Positions 18,145-27,991 are shown, numbered from the stretch's first letter. The stretch: 64,000 bases of DNA from Marinifaba aquimaris (GCF_013328345.1 NZ_JABULX010000001.1:124001-188000), one strand, 5' to 3'. Numbers and translations are program-made. Notes: generated from the sequence alone by a model not told the origin.

Positions 18145-21100
18145 TTAATTCAAAGAATTTAGATTTGGGAATTGATTTCGAATATGTGAGATCCCATTAT
18201 CATCTATAGTTTGTAAAATTAAGTCCCCTCTCTTCAAACCACCTTGTACTAGACGCCCCCTATTCCCCATATGATCCAATATTGCATCGGAACAAATTAA
18301 GTTGTGTTTTGGAATAGCAATGTAATTTGGGAAGACCACATAACAAGGAACAGAACTAAAAAACTCAGTTACGGAACTAACTATAGGGTTATCAGCTTCA
18401 TTCGATACAACAGTCAACCTTGGCAAAAACCAACTAAAATCTTCATGGCAGCCACTAAAGTTTATAATGAATTCACAATAATGACGATGAAGTAATGGAC
18501 CACCCCAAACATTTTTGCCATCTGTAAAGGCTTGCCAACTAGCTTCGTTATATACACCACCTGGCCACCAAAAAAAGGAGACACTAATTTGATCTGGAAT
18601 TAATTTTTTAAGTTTCTTAATAATACTATCAGGATAATTAACCCCAATAAGTACATTCTCAGATAAAGTATTATTTTTGACCTTATCAAAAAAACAAGTT
18701 ACAGATTCTTTCCAACTCACTTTATCTTCATATTGATCCAAAATGAGTATGCTATCCCGCTGAAGTCGACCTGTATGATTTAATTGTCCAACTCTGCAAT
18801 TTATTTTTTCACAGTATTCATCAACCAACTCCCTACAACCTGCCATTTTTAAATAAGGAATATAAGAGCCTTCAGGATGGTTCTCTTTAATATAGAGTGG
18901 CTGCCTCTGACCAGCATATGCAGAGCAAAAATCTAATCCTTCAATATCATTTAGATAGTCGGCTTTGATATCTTGCAATAAATTTAACCAAGCTTTTCTA
19001 ACTGTTTCCAAAGCGCTAATGGAAGAACCGGTTTCTTCAGAAGACGCTATAATTTTAGAGAGTACTGAATTAGCATAGTTTGATGTTCCATAAAATAGAT
19101 AAAACAGCGAAGACTTTCCATGTTGGTAAGATAAGTGCAATAACTTTTTCTGGTTATCAATTAAAGCTTCGCAATCAGCATAACTAGTGATTGCTGCTGA
19201 AGCATTTTCGATAAATACATCAAGTTCATTTTTTAAAACTTCAAGCGAGTACTTATCCAAAAAAGTATCTTTAAAGGTAGAATAATCATCCACAACATCA
19301 AAGCAAGCCTCCTTAAATTGTAGCATTGCTTCTTGTTTAGATTCTGGTGTATTGGTCAACAATACAAGATCTATCGGCAAAGGTGTCGTGCCAGAGATAT
19401 AAGCCCCATCACTAGTGTTGAAACAATCTATTTTTCTATTAGCAATGGTTTGTTCTAGGATGGATCTTGAGACCTTGAATTCATATTTAGTATTAACTAA
19501 CTCTCGAAAGTTCCCCTTTACTCGAATAGATGTATTATGTCCTTCATTATAGTCAGCAATTTCTTTACCATCACCTAAATAATAACCTGATAATTTTGAG
19601 TGATGCTTACTCGTATCAACAAAACCCAAGTCGATGCCAAAAAGGTATATTTGTTTAAAACCAACAGTGCTAAAAATATTCATAGCTAAATTTGAAACCG
19701 TTGGAAATGCATATTGCAACTGAATAAACTCTTTGTCAGTGTTCACTTCACTAAAGGAAACAGTCGATGATTCACCTTCTTTTAGGGCTATATAACAATC
19801 TTTAAATAAGTTAGCAGTATCAGGGTGAATGCCATTGACGGATATAAGGCTAATTTGCTTTAAATATTCAAAGTTCTCTAAACGGCTACACCAATCATGT
19901 GTTGCTCTATTTTGTTCTATTTCTAAATGAAAATCTGGAGTGATATTATTTTTATATAGTGGCATGAGTGCGGTTCCACAGGAAACGATAAGCGCTTGCT
20001 CAGACCATTCCTTGATAGCCTCGATAGAATTATCAAGAGATGGACCATTGCCGACTAAAAACACGGGAACTTCAGTAATTTTATAACTCAAATACTGTTC
20101 AGGCTTATTAAGCATGATAGGCGTACCACGTGAAACCATCTCTAGCGTATGGGCGATACCATACCTAGCATGATCAAAATATTCCCCCATTGATATCATG
20201 AATTGTAATTGCTCTCTAAGCTGAGCAACTGCACTCACTAATTCACTATTGTAATATGTTTGGTAAAAATAGGTGCTAGCTAAAACATACGGCCCTATTG
20301 TGTAAAATTGATTTAATAAATCTTTAAATAGGTTAGTTCCATCATCACCAATATTTATGTAAACCCTAGCACCTAATTCATCTACTTTTTCCAGAATACC
20401 CTGCCAATCAACAGCATATAGAGATGCATAAAAAAAATCTCTATTAGGTTCACAGATAAATAAATTTTCTATTTCATGTTTATTCGAAAGAGTTTCCAAT
20501 TGGTAGCCAACACCGACACCAAAAACAATTAACCCCTTAACACTTTCAGGTAACCGGCCAACATCTTCTTTAAGATCATTTAATACCTGCTCGGCTTGGT
20601 TTACAAAACGATAGTGGTAGTAGTCTTTAAGCTTTTTTCCTTTATAACCAAGAACCAATCCATCCCTATGTGGCTGTTGTTCAAAAGCCGCATAACTAAT
20701 CTCGCACTCTCTTTTAGGGCTTTCTCCATACCAAGGGGCTAAACTATCTTTTTTAAGGATATTAACTTCGCCGTCAGGGTTAATTATTGGTAACCAATGT
20801 GTTGGTTTATATTCTTTAAACTCTTCATAAATATCAGGAAAGTATTTTTTGAAAGTGTTTAAGTTAGATTTGAACCTATCACTATGCTCTCTATCAACTG
20901 CAGTATAATTATCTAGGTATAAAGGAGGTGTCCAGTTTGGCAAATAATCTATAGCACTTTCAGTAAAGTTAAATTCAAGACCGTCCTGCTTTAATTGCTC
21001 CCAATTTTTCTCTGATAATGCTTTTTCTATACTATTAAAAACGGGATGATTGTAATGCTTGAATAGATAAAACCCCGGAATTGACATGTGCTCAACCAAC

Positions 21101-21750
21101 TCCCCTATATCACTAATGATGTCGCGAGCATCTTTTTCTATTTGAAAAAAAACCTGTGTTCGTTTTTCTTGAGCAGACTCTAAAATAGTTTGCCAATTTT
21201 CAGACATCATTGAACACTGAAAGTATTGTAATTCAGGTTCGTAAATAACTAAATTTTCAATTTCATAGTGCTCTAAGAGATAACTTATGTGCAGCCCTAA
21301 CCCGAGACCGAGTACAACAAGAGTATTTACTTTATCTGGCAGAGTAGTTCTTTCGGACTGATTAATGTAAAAAGGTAGCTCATTTAATTTTTGGCAATGT
21401 TTAACATCAACAATATTTTCAGAAGCCCTCAAACTACTTTCGAAATCAATATAAAAAGCTTTATTTTCAAATAACTCGAGCTGTTTTTTTATTTCTACCT
21501 TAGGTTCTAAACCATATAAAGTACGTCCTACGCCATAATCAACAATATTATGTTGGCCAAACTTATTGCAAAAAATAGCAGCGTTATTCGTTATTACGTG
21601 CTTGGCATATGAAACCATAGATGGTATGTGCTGCTTAAACGCAATGAGATTTTTGCTATACGTTTCTTTCATTTCCTCCGCAAGAGCACTTTCAATTGCT
21701 TCTTGCTTAGATTCATCTTTCTCAATATGGATTCGTATATTTTTTAACAT
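18145..21750 (-). CDS. maf: Very large Maf-type motility-associated glycosyltransferase
   Basis: This 1201-residue protein is centred on the MAF_flag10 (DUF115) domain, at about residues 530-770. It has VPVFLVGNGPSLDNSIEAI and VSCGTALMPLYKNNITPDF, signatures of Maf proteins that attach nonulosonates to flagellin. Upstream of this are two related Rossmann-like segments, at about 142-245 (LVVLGLGLGLHISYLL, YEIENLVIYEPELQYF) and 405-505 (LIVFGVGVGYQLETLS, HEIENLFICEPNRDFF). These look like an internal duplication. About 400 further residues follow the core with no motif known to me. Ordinary Maf proteins are roughly half this length. It sits between a GT2 enzyme and the leg genes, in the same transcription direction. 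Confidence 0.85.
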   Translation of the reverse strand: MLKNIRIHIEKDESKQEAIESALAEEMKETYSKNLIAFKQHIPSMVSYAKHVITNNAAIFCNKFGQHNIVDYGVGRTLYGLEPKVEIKKQLELFENKAFYIDFESSLRASENIVDVKHCQKLNELPFYINQSERTTLPDKVNTLVVLGLGLGLHISYLLEHYEIENLVIYEPELQYFQCSMMSENWQTILESAQEKRTQVFFQIEKDARDIISDIGELVEHMSIPGFYLFKHYNHPVFNSIEKALSEKNWEQLKQDGLEFNFTESAIDYLPNWTPPLYLDNYTAVDREHSDRFKSNLNTFKKYFPDIYEEFKEYKPTHWLPIINPDGEVNILKKDSLAPWYGESPKRECEISYAAFEQQPHRDGLVLGYKGKKLKDYYHYRFVNQAEQVLNDLKEDVGRLPESVKGLIVFGVGVGYQLETLSNKHEIENLFICEPNRDFFYASLYAVDWQGILEKVDELGARVYINIGDDGTNLFKDLLNQFYTIGPYVLASTYFYQTYYNSELVSAVAQLREQLQFMISMGEYFDHARYGIAHTLEMVSRGTPIMLNKPEQYLSYKITEVPVFLVGNGPSLDNSIEAIKEWSEQALIVSCGTALMPLYKNNITPDFHLEIEQNRATHDWCSRLENFEYLKQISLISVNGIHPDTANLFKDCYIALKEGESSTVSFSEVNTDKEFIQLQYAFPTVSNLAMNIFSTVGFKQIYLFGIDLGFVDTSKHHSKLSGYYLGDGKEIADYNEGHNTSIRVKGNFRELVNTKYEFKVSRSILEQTIANRKIDCFNTSDGAYISGTTPLPIDLVLLTNTPESKQEAMLQFKEACFDVVDDYSTFKDTFLDKYSLEVLKNELDVFIENASAAITSYADCEALIDNQKKLLHLSYQHGKSSLFYLFYGTSNYANSVLSKIIASSEETGSSISALETVRKAWLNLLQDIKADYLNDIEGLDFCSAYAGQRQPLYIKENHPEGSYIPYLKMAGCRELVDEYCEKINCRVGQLNHTGRLQRDSILILDQYEDKVSWKESVTCFFDKVKNNTLSENVLIGVNYPDSIIKKLKKLIPDQISVSFFWWPGGVYNEASWQAFTDGKNVWGGPLLHRHYCEFIINFSGCHEDFSWFLPRLTVVSNEADNPIVSSVTEFFSSVPCYVVFPNYIAIPKHNLICSDAILDHMGNRGRLVQGGLKRGDLILQTIDDNGISHIRNQFPNLNSLN

Positions 21751-21791
21751 GTGTTTCCCTGCTCAAAGCAGTTTAAGAACCTTTATTATCG

Positions 21792-22754
21792 TTAAATGAA
21801 ACAAAACTGTTCCTTTGTATTACAAAACTTCAGATATATTTCATGAGCATTAATTGTATTTTTCTGCAATTTACATAAACGAAACCAACGTTCATCAATA
21901 GCAAAATACTTATCCCCAATGCGTTTATTAAATTCTGTATAAAGATGCTGAACCCAGCGCCCTATTTCTATCAATTCAGCTTCTTTTAAGTTATCAGGCC
22001 TGAGCACTAACTGGTAATGCAGCTTAAATTGCTCATGGCTGGCATCAGGTATAAAAAACCTAAGATAATTAAAGATAATCTTCTGGTAGAGAGATTCTTG
22101 CTTATCTTTAAGAAGTGAAGTTGTTTGTGTTTTATGAACTCGGTAATGCGTTAATACAGATTGAATATTAGCAAACTTCGCAGAAGGTTTTTCTTTAACA
22201 ATACGGCACCAAAGTTCTGTATCTTCAACAGAATCGTAAAGCGGATCATATTCAAATTCGTTATAGAGTCCCTTCCTAGCTAATAAGGAATAATGAGGGA
22301 AGCCATTATGCCTAAAAAATAACATTGCTTTAATAAACTCATCATAACGTCGGTAATAAAAAACCTCATCCCGATCACCGAATAATAAGGCCCATGACCC
22401 GACAATATCTACATCCTCATATTTCTCTAAAAAAGCAACCTGCTCATTTAACCGATGAGGTAAAGCAATATCATCAGCATCCATTCTCGCTATATATTCA
22501 CCACTAGAGAGGCTTATTGCCTTATTTAAAGTTGCACTGATACCAAGGTTTATAGGGTTTTTAAAAATTTTTAATCTAGAATCCTTAGACATTAAATTTT
22601 GTAGAATATTAAATGATGAATCCACAGAACCGTCATCGATACATATGACTTCTAAATTCGCATATGTTTGATTCAATATACTCCCAATAGCGTCTTCTAA
22701 GAATTGCTCTGAATTATAAACAGGAATGATAACGCTAACTAAAGCTTGACTCAC
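21792..22754 (-). CDS. Family 2 glycosyltransferase
   Basis: This is a GT-A fold transferase with VSVIIPVYNSEQFLEDAI, CIDDGSVDSS and the metal-binding ARMDADDIALP. It is soluble, with no membrane segment seen, and 320 residues long. It begins with GTG at 22754, with a strong GGGGGA ribosome site just upstream that overlaps the end of glf. It lies between glf and maf. A galactofuranosyl or other hexosyl transfer would fit this position, but the donor is not evident. Confidence 0.82.
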   Translation of the reverse strand: MSQALVSVIIPVYNSEQFLEDAIGSILNQTYANLEVICIDDGSVDSSFNILQNLMSKDSRLKIFKNPINLGISATLNKAISLSSGEYIARMDADDIALPHRLNEQVAFLEKYEDVDIVGSWALLFGDRDEVFYYRRYDEFIKAMLFFRHNGFPHYSLLARKGLYNEFEYDPLYDSVEDTELWCRIVKEKPSAKFANIQSVLTHYRVHKTQTTSLLKDKQESLYQKIIFNYLRFFIPDASHEQFKLHYQLVLRPDNLKEAELIEIGRWVQHLYTEFNKRIGDKYFAIDERWFRLCKLQKNTINAHEIYLKFCNTKEQFCFI

Positions 22755-22755
22755 C

Positions 22756-23931
22756 TTATCCCCCTTCTGGTTTAGAAAAGCAGTTCAACGCATTTTTAAC
22801 AGCATCGTCCATATTGAAGTATTTATATTGAGCCAAACGCCCAATTGCGATGACATTATCAAAATCACCGATCACATCAGCATATGCTTCATATGCTTGT
22901 TGGTTTTGTTCATTAAAAATTGGGTAATAAGGAATATTACACTTGGGATCATGTCTATCGTAATCCTGTGGAAACTCTTTGACGATAGTTGTACCGTTCA
23001 ATTTTTGAGAAAGAATATGTTTAAATTCAGTAATACGAGTAAACTCTTCATCATTTGGGTAATTAACCGTTGTTGCAGGTTGAAAATATTCTTTGTCATG
23101 CTGTTCAAACTGAAATTGTAATGACCGATAAGGTAATTCCCCCTTAGCATAATCTAATAACTGATCGAGCATTCCAGTAAAAACGAGTTGACCTGCAAAA
23201 ACATCCCCCTCAAATAAGACCTGTTTACTAGCTAGATCTAGCTGAAGATAATTTTTTGCATCGGTAGCTAATTTCACCTGAATATTTGGATGACTCAACA
23301 TGTTTTCTATTAATTTACTGTATCCAGCTTTCGGAATAGCTTGATACTTATCATGGAAGTAGCGGTCGTCTCGATTAAGCACCACCGGCACTCTAGCAGT
23401 CACCGCAGGTGCGATATCTTCTGGCTTGCAACCCCATTGTTTACAGGTGTAATTAACAAATAGTTTATTATAAATAAACTCAGCTAATGCTTGTAAAGCA
23501 GGTTCGTCCGTTTCTTTTAACTCTAATATCGGTATCTTGGCATTTTCCCCATACCTTTTAATGAGCAAGGATTCTAAAGCTATTGCTTCTTGTTCAGGAT
23601 AAAAAGCATAAAGGGAATTTAAATTAAAAGGCACTGGAGACAATTTGCCATCAATGTGAGCTAAAACTTTATGTTCGTATGGATGCCATTCGGTAAACTG
23701 GCTTAAGTAATCCCAAACATCATCATGGCGAGTATGAAAAAGATGAGGACCATACTGATGGATCATCACGCCGTTAGTATCAATTTTATCATAGCAATTA
23801 CCGGCAATATGTGGGCGTTGCTCTAATACCAAAACTCTTTTATTTTGTTGGCTAGCAAAACGTTCAGCCATAACTGCACCAGAAAACCCAGCACCAATGA
23901 CTACAACGTCATACTTATTGAAATTCATCAT
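22756..23931 (-). CDS. glf: UDP-galactopyranose mutase
   Basis: This 391-residue flavoenzyme interconverts UDP-galactopyranose and UDP-galactofuranose. It has VVVIGAGFSGAVMAERFA (FAD loop), RPHIAGNCYD, and HQYGPHLFHTRHDDVW, the characteristic Glf stretch. A terminal RLAQYKYFNMDDAV segment is also typical. Two adjacent ATG codons (23931 and 23928) are possible starts. A FliA-like promoter lies upstream, so galactofuranose synthesis may be co-expressed with flagellin. It is the first gene of the run glf-GT2-maf. Confidence 0.92.
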   Translation of the reverse strand: MMNFNKYDVVVIGAGFSGAVMAERFASQQNKRVLVLEQRPHIAGNCYDKIDTNGVMIHQYGPHLFHTRHDDVWDYLSQFTEWHPYEHKVLAHIDGKLSPVPFNLNSLYAFYPEQEAIALESLLIKRYGENAKIPILELKETDEPALQALAEFIYNKLFVNYTCKQWGCKPEDIAPAVTARVPVVLNRDDRYFHDKYQAIPKAGYSKLIENMLSHPNIQVKLATDAKNYLQLDLASKQVLFEGDVFAGQLVFTGMLDQLLDYAKGELPYRSLQFQFEQHDKEYFQPATTVNYPNDEEFTRITEFKHILSQKLNGTTIVKEFPQDYDRHDPKCNIPYYPIFNEQNQQAYEAYADVIGDFDNVIAIGRLAQYKYFNMDDAVKNALNCFSKPEGG

Positions 23932-23959
23932 TCTTACCTAGCAAAGCTACATTCTTTAT

Positions 23960-23987
23960 ATATCGGCTAGGCTCGTAGAAGTCTTTA
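23960..23987 (-). promoter_or_regulatory. Probable FliA-like promoter of glf-GT2-maf-leg genes
   Basis: The minus strand has TAAAG, a 16-base spacer, and GCCGATAT (with the G inside the spacer). The spacer is one base longer than the optimum seen at the flagellin genes. The TAA of the -35 again coincides with the stop codon of the upstream gene, as at rfbF. The start codon of glf is about 30 bases downstream. Confidence 0.55.
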
Positions 23988-24950
23988 ATTAAAACCTAAC
24001 TCAGCTTTAACCCTATCAGGATCTTCAATTAAATCAATGGCTAAGCCATGACGCTCATCAAACCGAAAACCATTTATATCTGACTTTTTTAGGTATTTTT
24101 CAAATAAGACAATATTATCGATTTTCAAGAAAAATAGTGCGGTCGCAAAATAGTAATGAGCCTTGCCTTGATTGATCACATCTTCGCTAATATTAAACTG
24201 TCTAGCATTGCTAATTGCCTGCAATTGATCAGCTAATACTTGCTCTCGACGAGTATGATCCTTTAATGTCATCGCACCAAAACTATTTGCATGAATTCGG
24301 TATCGTCCTAGCACCTCACCAATGCCTTCGATACTGCCTTGTAAAAAACCTGCATTTAATACCTGAAATGGCTGGTCTAATATAATTTTACATTGGTCGT
24401 CCACCACTTTATCTAAATGAGAATGGCGTCTAAACATCAAGGTGCTGGCTTGAAAAAATGAACCGTATTTAACCACATGTTCAATATTGGCCTTTTGGGG
24501 AATGTACTGACGATTATAATAATTACGCGTGTAGTAGCCTTTTGTCGCATTCGTATCTGAATCGAATACTTCTACTTCGTGGTAGACCATGCCACAGTCA
24601 GGATGATTATCTAAATAATCAACTTGCGCTTGTAATTTACCCGGTAAGGCAACATCGTCACCATCCATATAAGCAATGTATTCGCCTTTCGCTACAGCAA
24701 GCAATAAACGCATATTTTGGGCTAAACGCTGGTTAACTTTGTTATCGATTATTCTGATCAGCTCAGGAAAGCGAGCCTGGTATGCTTGGACAATGGCCAG
24801 CGAATTATCAGTAGAACAGTCATTAGCCACTACGATCTCAAAATTGAAGTTAACTTTCTGTTCGACTAATCCATCCAAACATTCTGTGATGTAATTTTCT
24901 AAATTATAAACAGGGACAATTACGCTCAGTTTGAGCTTAGCTGTAGTCAT
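23985..24950 (-). CDS. Family 2 glycosyltransferase
   Basis: This is a 321-residue GT-A fold transferase with LSVIVPVYNLENYITECL, ANDCSTDNS and AYMDGDDVALPGKL. No membrane segments are visible. The start directly follows the stop of the GNAT gene, so it closes the acyl-module operon. Its similarity to the GT2 protein at 21792-22754 is limited to the common domain. The donor and acceptor are unknown. Confidence 0.82.
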   Translation of the reverse strand: MTTAKLKLSVIVPVYNLENYITECLDGLVEQKVNFNFEIVVANDCSTDNSLAIVQAYQARFPELIRIIDNKVNQRLAQNMRLLLAVAKGEYIAYMDGDDVALPGKLQAQVDYLDNHPDCGMVYHEVEVFDSDTNATKGYYTRNYYNRQYIPQKANIEHVVKYGSFFQASTLMFRRHSHLDKVVDDQCKIILDQPFQVLNAGFLQGSIEGIGEVLGRYRIHANSFGAMTLKDHTRREQVLADQLQAISNARQFNISEDVINQGKAHYYFATALFFLKIDNIVLFEKYLKKSDINGFRFDERHGLAIDLIEDPDRVKAELGFN

Positions 24951-25496
24951 TTAATTACTCTCTACTTCAAAATTAGCAATCAGTTTAGTAAAGCGCTTTT
25001 TAGATAACCAAACCGCTTTAGCTAGCTGATAACAGTCAACATCAAAGGTTCTTTCGCCTTTCTTTATATAGCCTTTGAGTGTTCTTATTAGCTCATAACC
25101 ATGCAAGCGATGTAACTTTTTAACCTGATGGTTATGCTCCATAACTTCAGCAAAAATAGCCTTTATATCGGTATTCAAAAAAACATGATTATAAAAATAA
25201 GGTGGAACTAAACCACCTAGATTACGGCAATTGTTATCACCAATATAAAAACCCCAACTACAAATTTTAGCGGTTACATCAATGTCATTGATACTGATTA
25301 CGCCTATCGGCTTTTGTTGATAATAAATAAGCCAATAGCAGCAAGTTATATCTTTAGATACTTTGGCAAACCATGTTTTTTGTGCATCTAAATCTGCTTT
25401 AATGTCGGTAAACATAAACTCGGTTACCGAATCACTAGTGCGCCATATCATCACTTGAGGTAAATCAGCCTCAGTCATTAATTTAAATTCAAACAT
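24951..25496 (-). CDS. pseH: GNAT-family N-acyltransferase, PseH-like
   Basis: This 181-residue GNAT protein begins MFEFKLMTEADLPQVMIWR and has the acceptor-fold stretch WGFYIGDNN, as in PseH and related amino-sugar acetyltransferases. In the pseudaminic acid pathway PseH acetylates the 4-amino group made by PseC, and this is the only intact GNAT gene among the pse genes. Because it stands beside an acyl carrier protein and an acyl ligase, it might instead use a longer acyl group from that carrier. The symbol is tentative. Confidence 0.6.
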   Translation of the reverse strand: MFEFKLMTEADLPQVMIWRTSDSVTEFMFTDIKADLDAQKTWFAKVSKDITCCYWLIYYQQKPIGVISINDIDVTAKICSWGFYIGDNNCRNLGGLVPPYFYNHVFLNTDIKAIFAEVMEHNHQVKKLHRLHGYELIRTLKGYIKKGERTFDVDCYQLAKAVWLSKKRFTKLIANFEVESN

Positions 25497-25501
25497 ATAG
25501 C

Positions 25502-26869
25502 TTAGAGCGTGCGCATCTTTTTAAAACGAGGACTGAATTGCTCACTATCATCAAATTTAAATTTGGCAGGTACTTGGAAACTCTCTAAGCTTTGCGAGCA
25601 ATGTTGCTTAATTTGACGTTTCAATGTTTTTTTATCTTGCTCTGCGGCCAAAGTATTTAATCTTAATTTTGCACATACGACATTACCCAGCAGCGCATTT
25701 TTTTCACCATAAACCTCAGATTCAGCGATAAAATCTAATTGTTGTAAAACGCTCTCCACTTCCGCGGGATAAACCTTTTGTCCACCCACGTTAATGATTT
25801 CAGATTTACGCCCTAAAATACGCATATATTCGCCATCGACTTCAACTTGATCCCCTGTATGAAACCAACCATCTTCAGTATATGGGCTAGGTGCATTTAA
25901 ATAGCCTAACATGCCAGAATAGGCTTTTATTTCTAAGATATTGTCACCGGTGACACGCGTTTCAAAACCTTCACCACCAATTTTAACCCACAAGGAATCG
26001 TTATCTTTCGATTTCGAACGCAAAATACCTAGCTCTGATAAACCGTAAGTTTGCAATAATTTGATATGCGGAAATTGCTTATTAAAACGTAATAAGGTTG
26101 ATTCAGGCATTGGCTCTGTGCCATAAGTCACAGTTTTAAGGCTTGTTAATTGGTGGCGTTGATAAGCTTCACTGATCAAAATCAAATTGATAAAAGTGGG
26201 CGATGTGGGTAATAAATCCGCTGAAAATTTATCTACAGCAGCGAGTACAGTATCGGGCTTTCTATCGGCAACAGTGATCACACAACCGGCATTAGATAGG
26301 GTATAAAGTAAGGTATTAACCCCACCGATGTGGTCATAAAGTAAAAAGGTGATCGCTCTTAGTGCATGACGTGGTACTTTATATTTCTCCAATAGCTTAG
26401 CGAGATCGTGAACTGCTGCCTTACTTTTCCCAGTAGAGCCAGAAGAAAATAAAATCAAACCTGGCACTTTTTCAGATCTCAACTTGCTGAAACAATCATG
26501 CTCTGCGTTTTGGTTTAGGCTAGTAAATTGGCAACTATCATCAGCAGCAATTTGAATTAAATATTCAGCTTGCGCCGTTTCAATAAACTCTTCTTTTTTA
26601 TGGGATACAGAGTCTGTAATGGGCACAATAATCGCTTGGTATTCAATTAAGGCAATGAGTAACGCAATTGAACTAGGTGAGTAGTCCGCTTCAACCATGA
26701 CAACATGACCATGCTCAATATCACTATCAATTAAAGCCTGATGCCAAGTTTCAACTTTATCTTTTAACCAAGCATAAGAATAAACTTGCTCTCGCCATAC
26801 AATAGCGTCTTTGTCTCTATTTTGTTCAAAACGTTCTAATAAAAAACCGATAAATTGAGCTTCTAACAT
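25502..26869 (-). CDS. AMP-forming acyl ligase (adenylation enzyme)
   Basis: This 455-residue protein is of the acyl-CoA synthetase/adenylation superfamily. It has the phosphate loop LILFSSGSTGKSKA, the adenylate motif QTYGLSELG, WFHTGDQVEVDGEY, and GRKSEIINVGGQKVYPAEVE. The C-terminal FKKMRTL holds the usual catalytic lysine. It is shorter than free-standing fatty acyl-CoA synthetases. Its start codon overlaps the SDR stop (TGATG). Next to an ACP and a reductase it most likely loads an organic acid onto the ACP for transfer to an amino sugar. Confidence 0.75.
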   Translation of the reverse strand: MLEAQFIGFLLERFEQNRDKDAIVWREQVYSYAWLKDKVETWHQALIDSDIEHGHVVMVEADYSPSSIALLIALIEYQAIIVPITDSVSHKKEEFIETAQAEYLIQIAADDSCQFTSLNQNAEHDCFSKLRSEKVPGLILFSSGSTGKSKAAVHDLAKLLEKYKVPRHALRAITFLLYDHIGGVNTLLYTLSNAGCVITVADRKPDTVLAAVDKFSADLLPTSPTFINLILISEAYQRHQLTSLKTVTYGTEPMPESTLLRFNKQFPHIKLLQTYGLSELGILRSKSKDNDSLWVKIGGEGFETRVTGDNILEIKAYSGMLGYLNAPSPYTEDGWFHTGDQVEVDGEYMRILGRKSEIINVGGQKVYPAEVESVLQQLDFIAESEVYGEKNALLGNVVCAKLRLNTLAAEQDKKTLKRQIKQHCSQSLESFQVPAKFKFDDSEQFSPRFKKMRTL

Positions 26870-27579
26870 CAAGCGCCTCCAAGATACATAACCTGACCTG
26901 TTATAAAGTCACTGGATGGCTGAATATAAAAATCAGTCACATTAATTACATCGGCAAATTCGCCTAATCGTTTAATGCTTTGTTGACTAAGTAATTGTTC
27001 GATTTTGTCATCTGGGACATTACGTATCAGATCGGTTTGAACAGGCGTTGGACCAATGGCATTAACCGTGACATTAAACTCTGCAAATTCTTTCGCTAGT
27101 ACTCGAGTCAAGGTTTCAACTGCCGACTTAGAGGCAGCATAAATAGCTTCGCCAGCTAAACTAAAAGACACCGCAACCGTAGAGAAATTAACAATACGAC
27201 CAGATGGTCTTTTACGCATTAATTTCACAGCTTCACGACAAAATAAAAAACTAGCAAAAACATTCACATTAAAGATTTTTTCGACTGTATCCATAGGCGT
27301 TAACATGGCATGATTCATAGCAGCAACACCTGCGTTATTGATCAAAACATCTAAACCTTTATGCTGTTTTCGTATTGCAGAGAATAGACTTTTAACTTGT
27401 TTTTCATCACTCACATCTAAAGCAAAGTGATAATAAGCATCATGGTCAATTGCCGCTTCAGAACGGCTGCAACCATAAACAACATGGCCAAGTTTTAAGT
27501 AATGTTCAGCCAGAGCAAGTCCAATGCCTTTACTGGTTCCCGTAATCAATATAACCAAAGTTGAGTTGCTCGTATCCAT
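26869..27579 (-). CDS. SDR-family oxidoreductase, FabG-like 3-oxoacyl reductase
   Basis: This is a 236-residue classical short-chain dehydrogenase with GTSKGIGLALAEHY (cofactor loop), NNAGVAAM, and the catalytic YAASK. The ending SDFITGQVMYLGGA is also typical of FabG. With the neighbouring ACP it could reduce a 3-oxoacyl-ACP to a 3-hydroxyacyl-ACP. This would supply a hydroxyacyl group for an amino sugar, but the true substrate is not visible. Confidence 0.78.
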   Translation of the reverse strand: MDTSNSTLVILITGTSKGIGLALAEHYLKLGHVVYGCSRSEAAIDHDAYYHFALDVSDEKQVKSLFSAIRKQHKGLDVLINNAGVAAMNHAMLTPMDTVEKIFNVNVFASFLFCREAVKLMRKRPSGRIVNFSTVAVSFSLAGEAIYAASKSAVETLTRVLAKEFAEFNVTVNAIGPTPVQTDLIRNVPDDKIEQLLSQQSIKRLGEFADVINVTDFYIQPSSDFITGQVMYLGGA

Positions 27580-27619
27580 GACTAATGCCTTAGCTGTTAA
27601 GCTTATCGATTTTATATTT

Positions 27620-27925
27620 TTAACTATCTGCAGTGGCTAATTCAGTAGTTAAATAATCCGTTAATGATGCCACTGACTTGAAAGGGCTATTTTTCAACGA
27701 CATCGCTTTTTCATTAGCAATGGTAAAGCTGATATCAAATTCGTCTTCTAAGAACTCTTCTATCGAAAGTAATAAATTAACCAAATCGACAGAGTCTAGT
27801 GGACTGGCTTGTCCATATAGTGCTGTAGATGGAGATTTATCAATTAATTCTTCTTCACGCAGTGCGTTTAGCTCATCAATTGCTTGGAAAATTAATGTTT
27901 GTATTTGGTTATTTTCGAAAATCAT
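27620..27925 (-). CDS. Acyl carrier protein
   Basis: This 101-residue acidic, helical protein has the phosphopantetheine attachment serine in PLDSVDLVNLL (near residue 45). I start it at the ATG at 27925; the longer open frame to 27991 continues upstream directly after the stop of a truncated GNAT frame. It is the first intact gene of the module ACP-SDR-ligase-GNAT and is probably dedicated to a sugar-linked acyl group rather than fatty acid synthesis. Confidence 0.85.
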   Translation of the reverse strand: MIFENNQIQTLIFQAIDELNALREEELIDKSPSTALYGQASPLDSVDLVNLLLSIEEFLEDEFDISFTIANEKAMSLKNSPFKSVASLTDYLTTELATADS

Positions 27926-27991
27926 TATTAAGTCTCTCTTGAAGAATTCTTTGTGTAGTGCGGTTAAGCTCTTCAGAACTAATGGGGTCAC

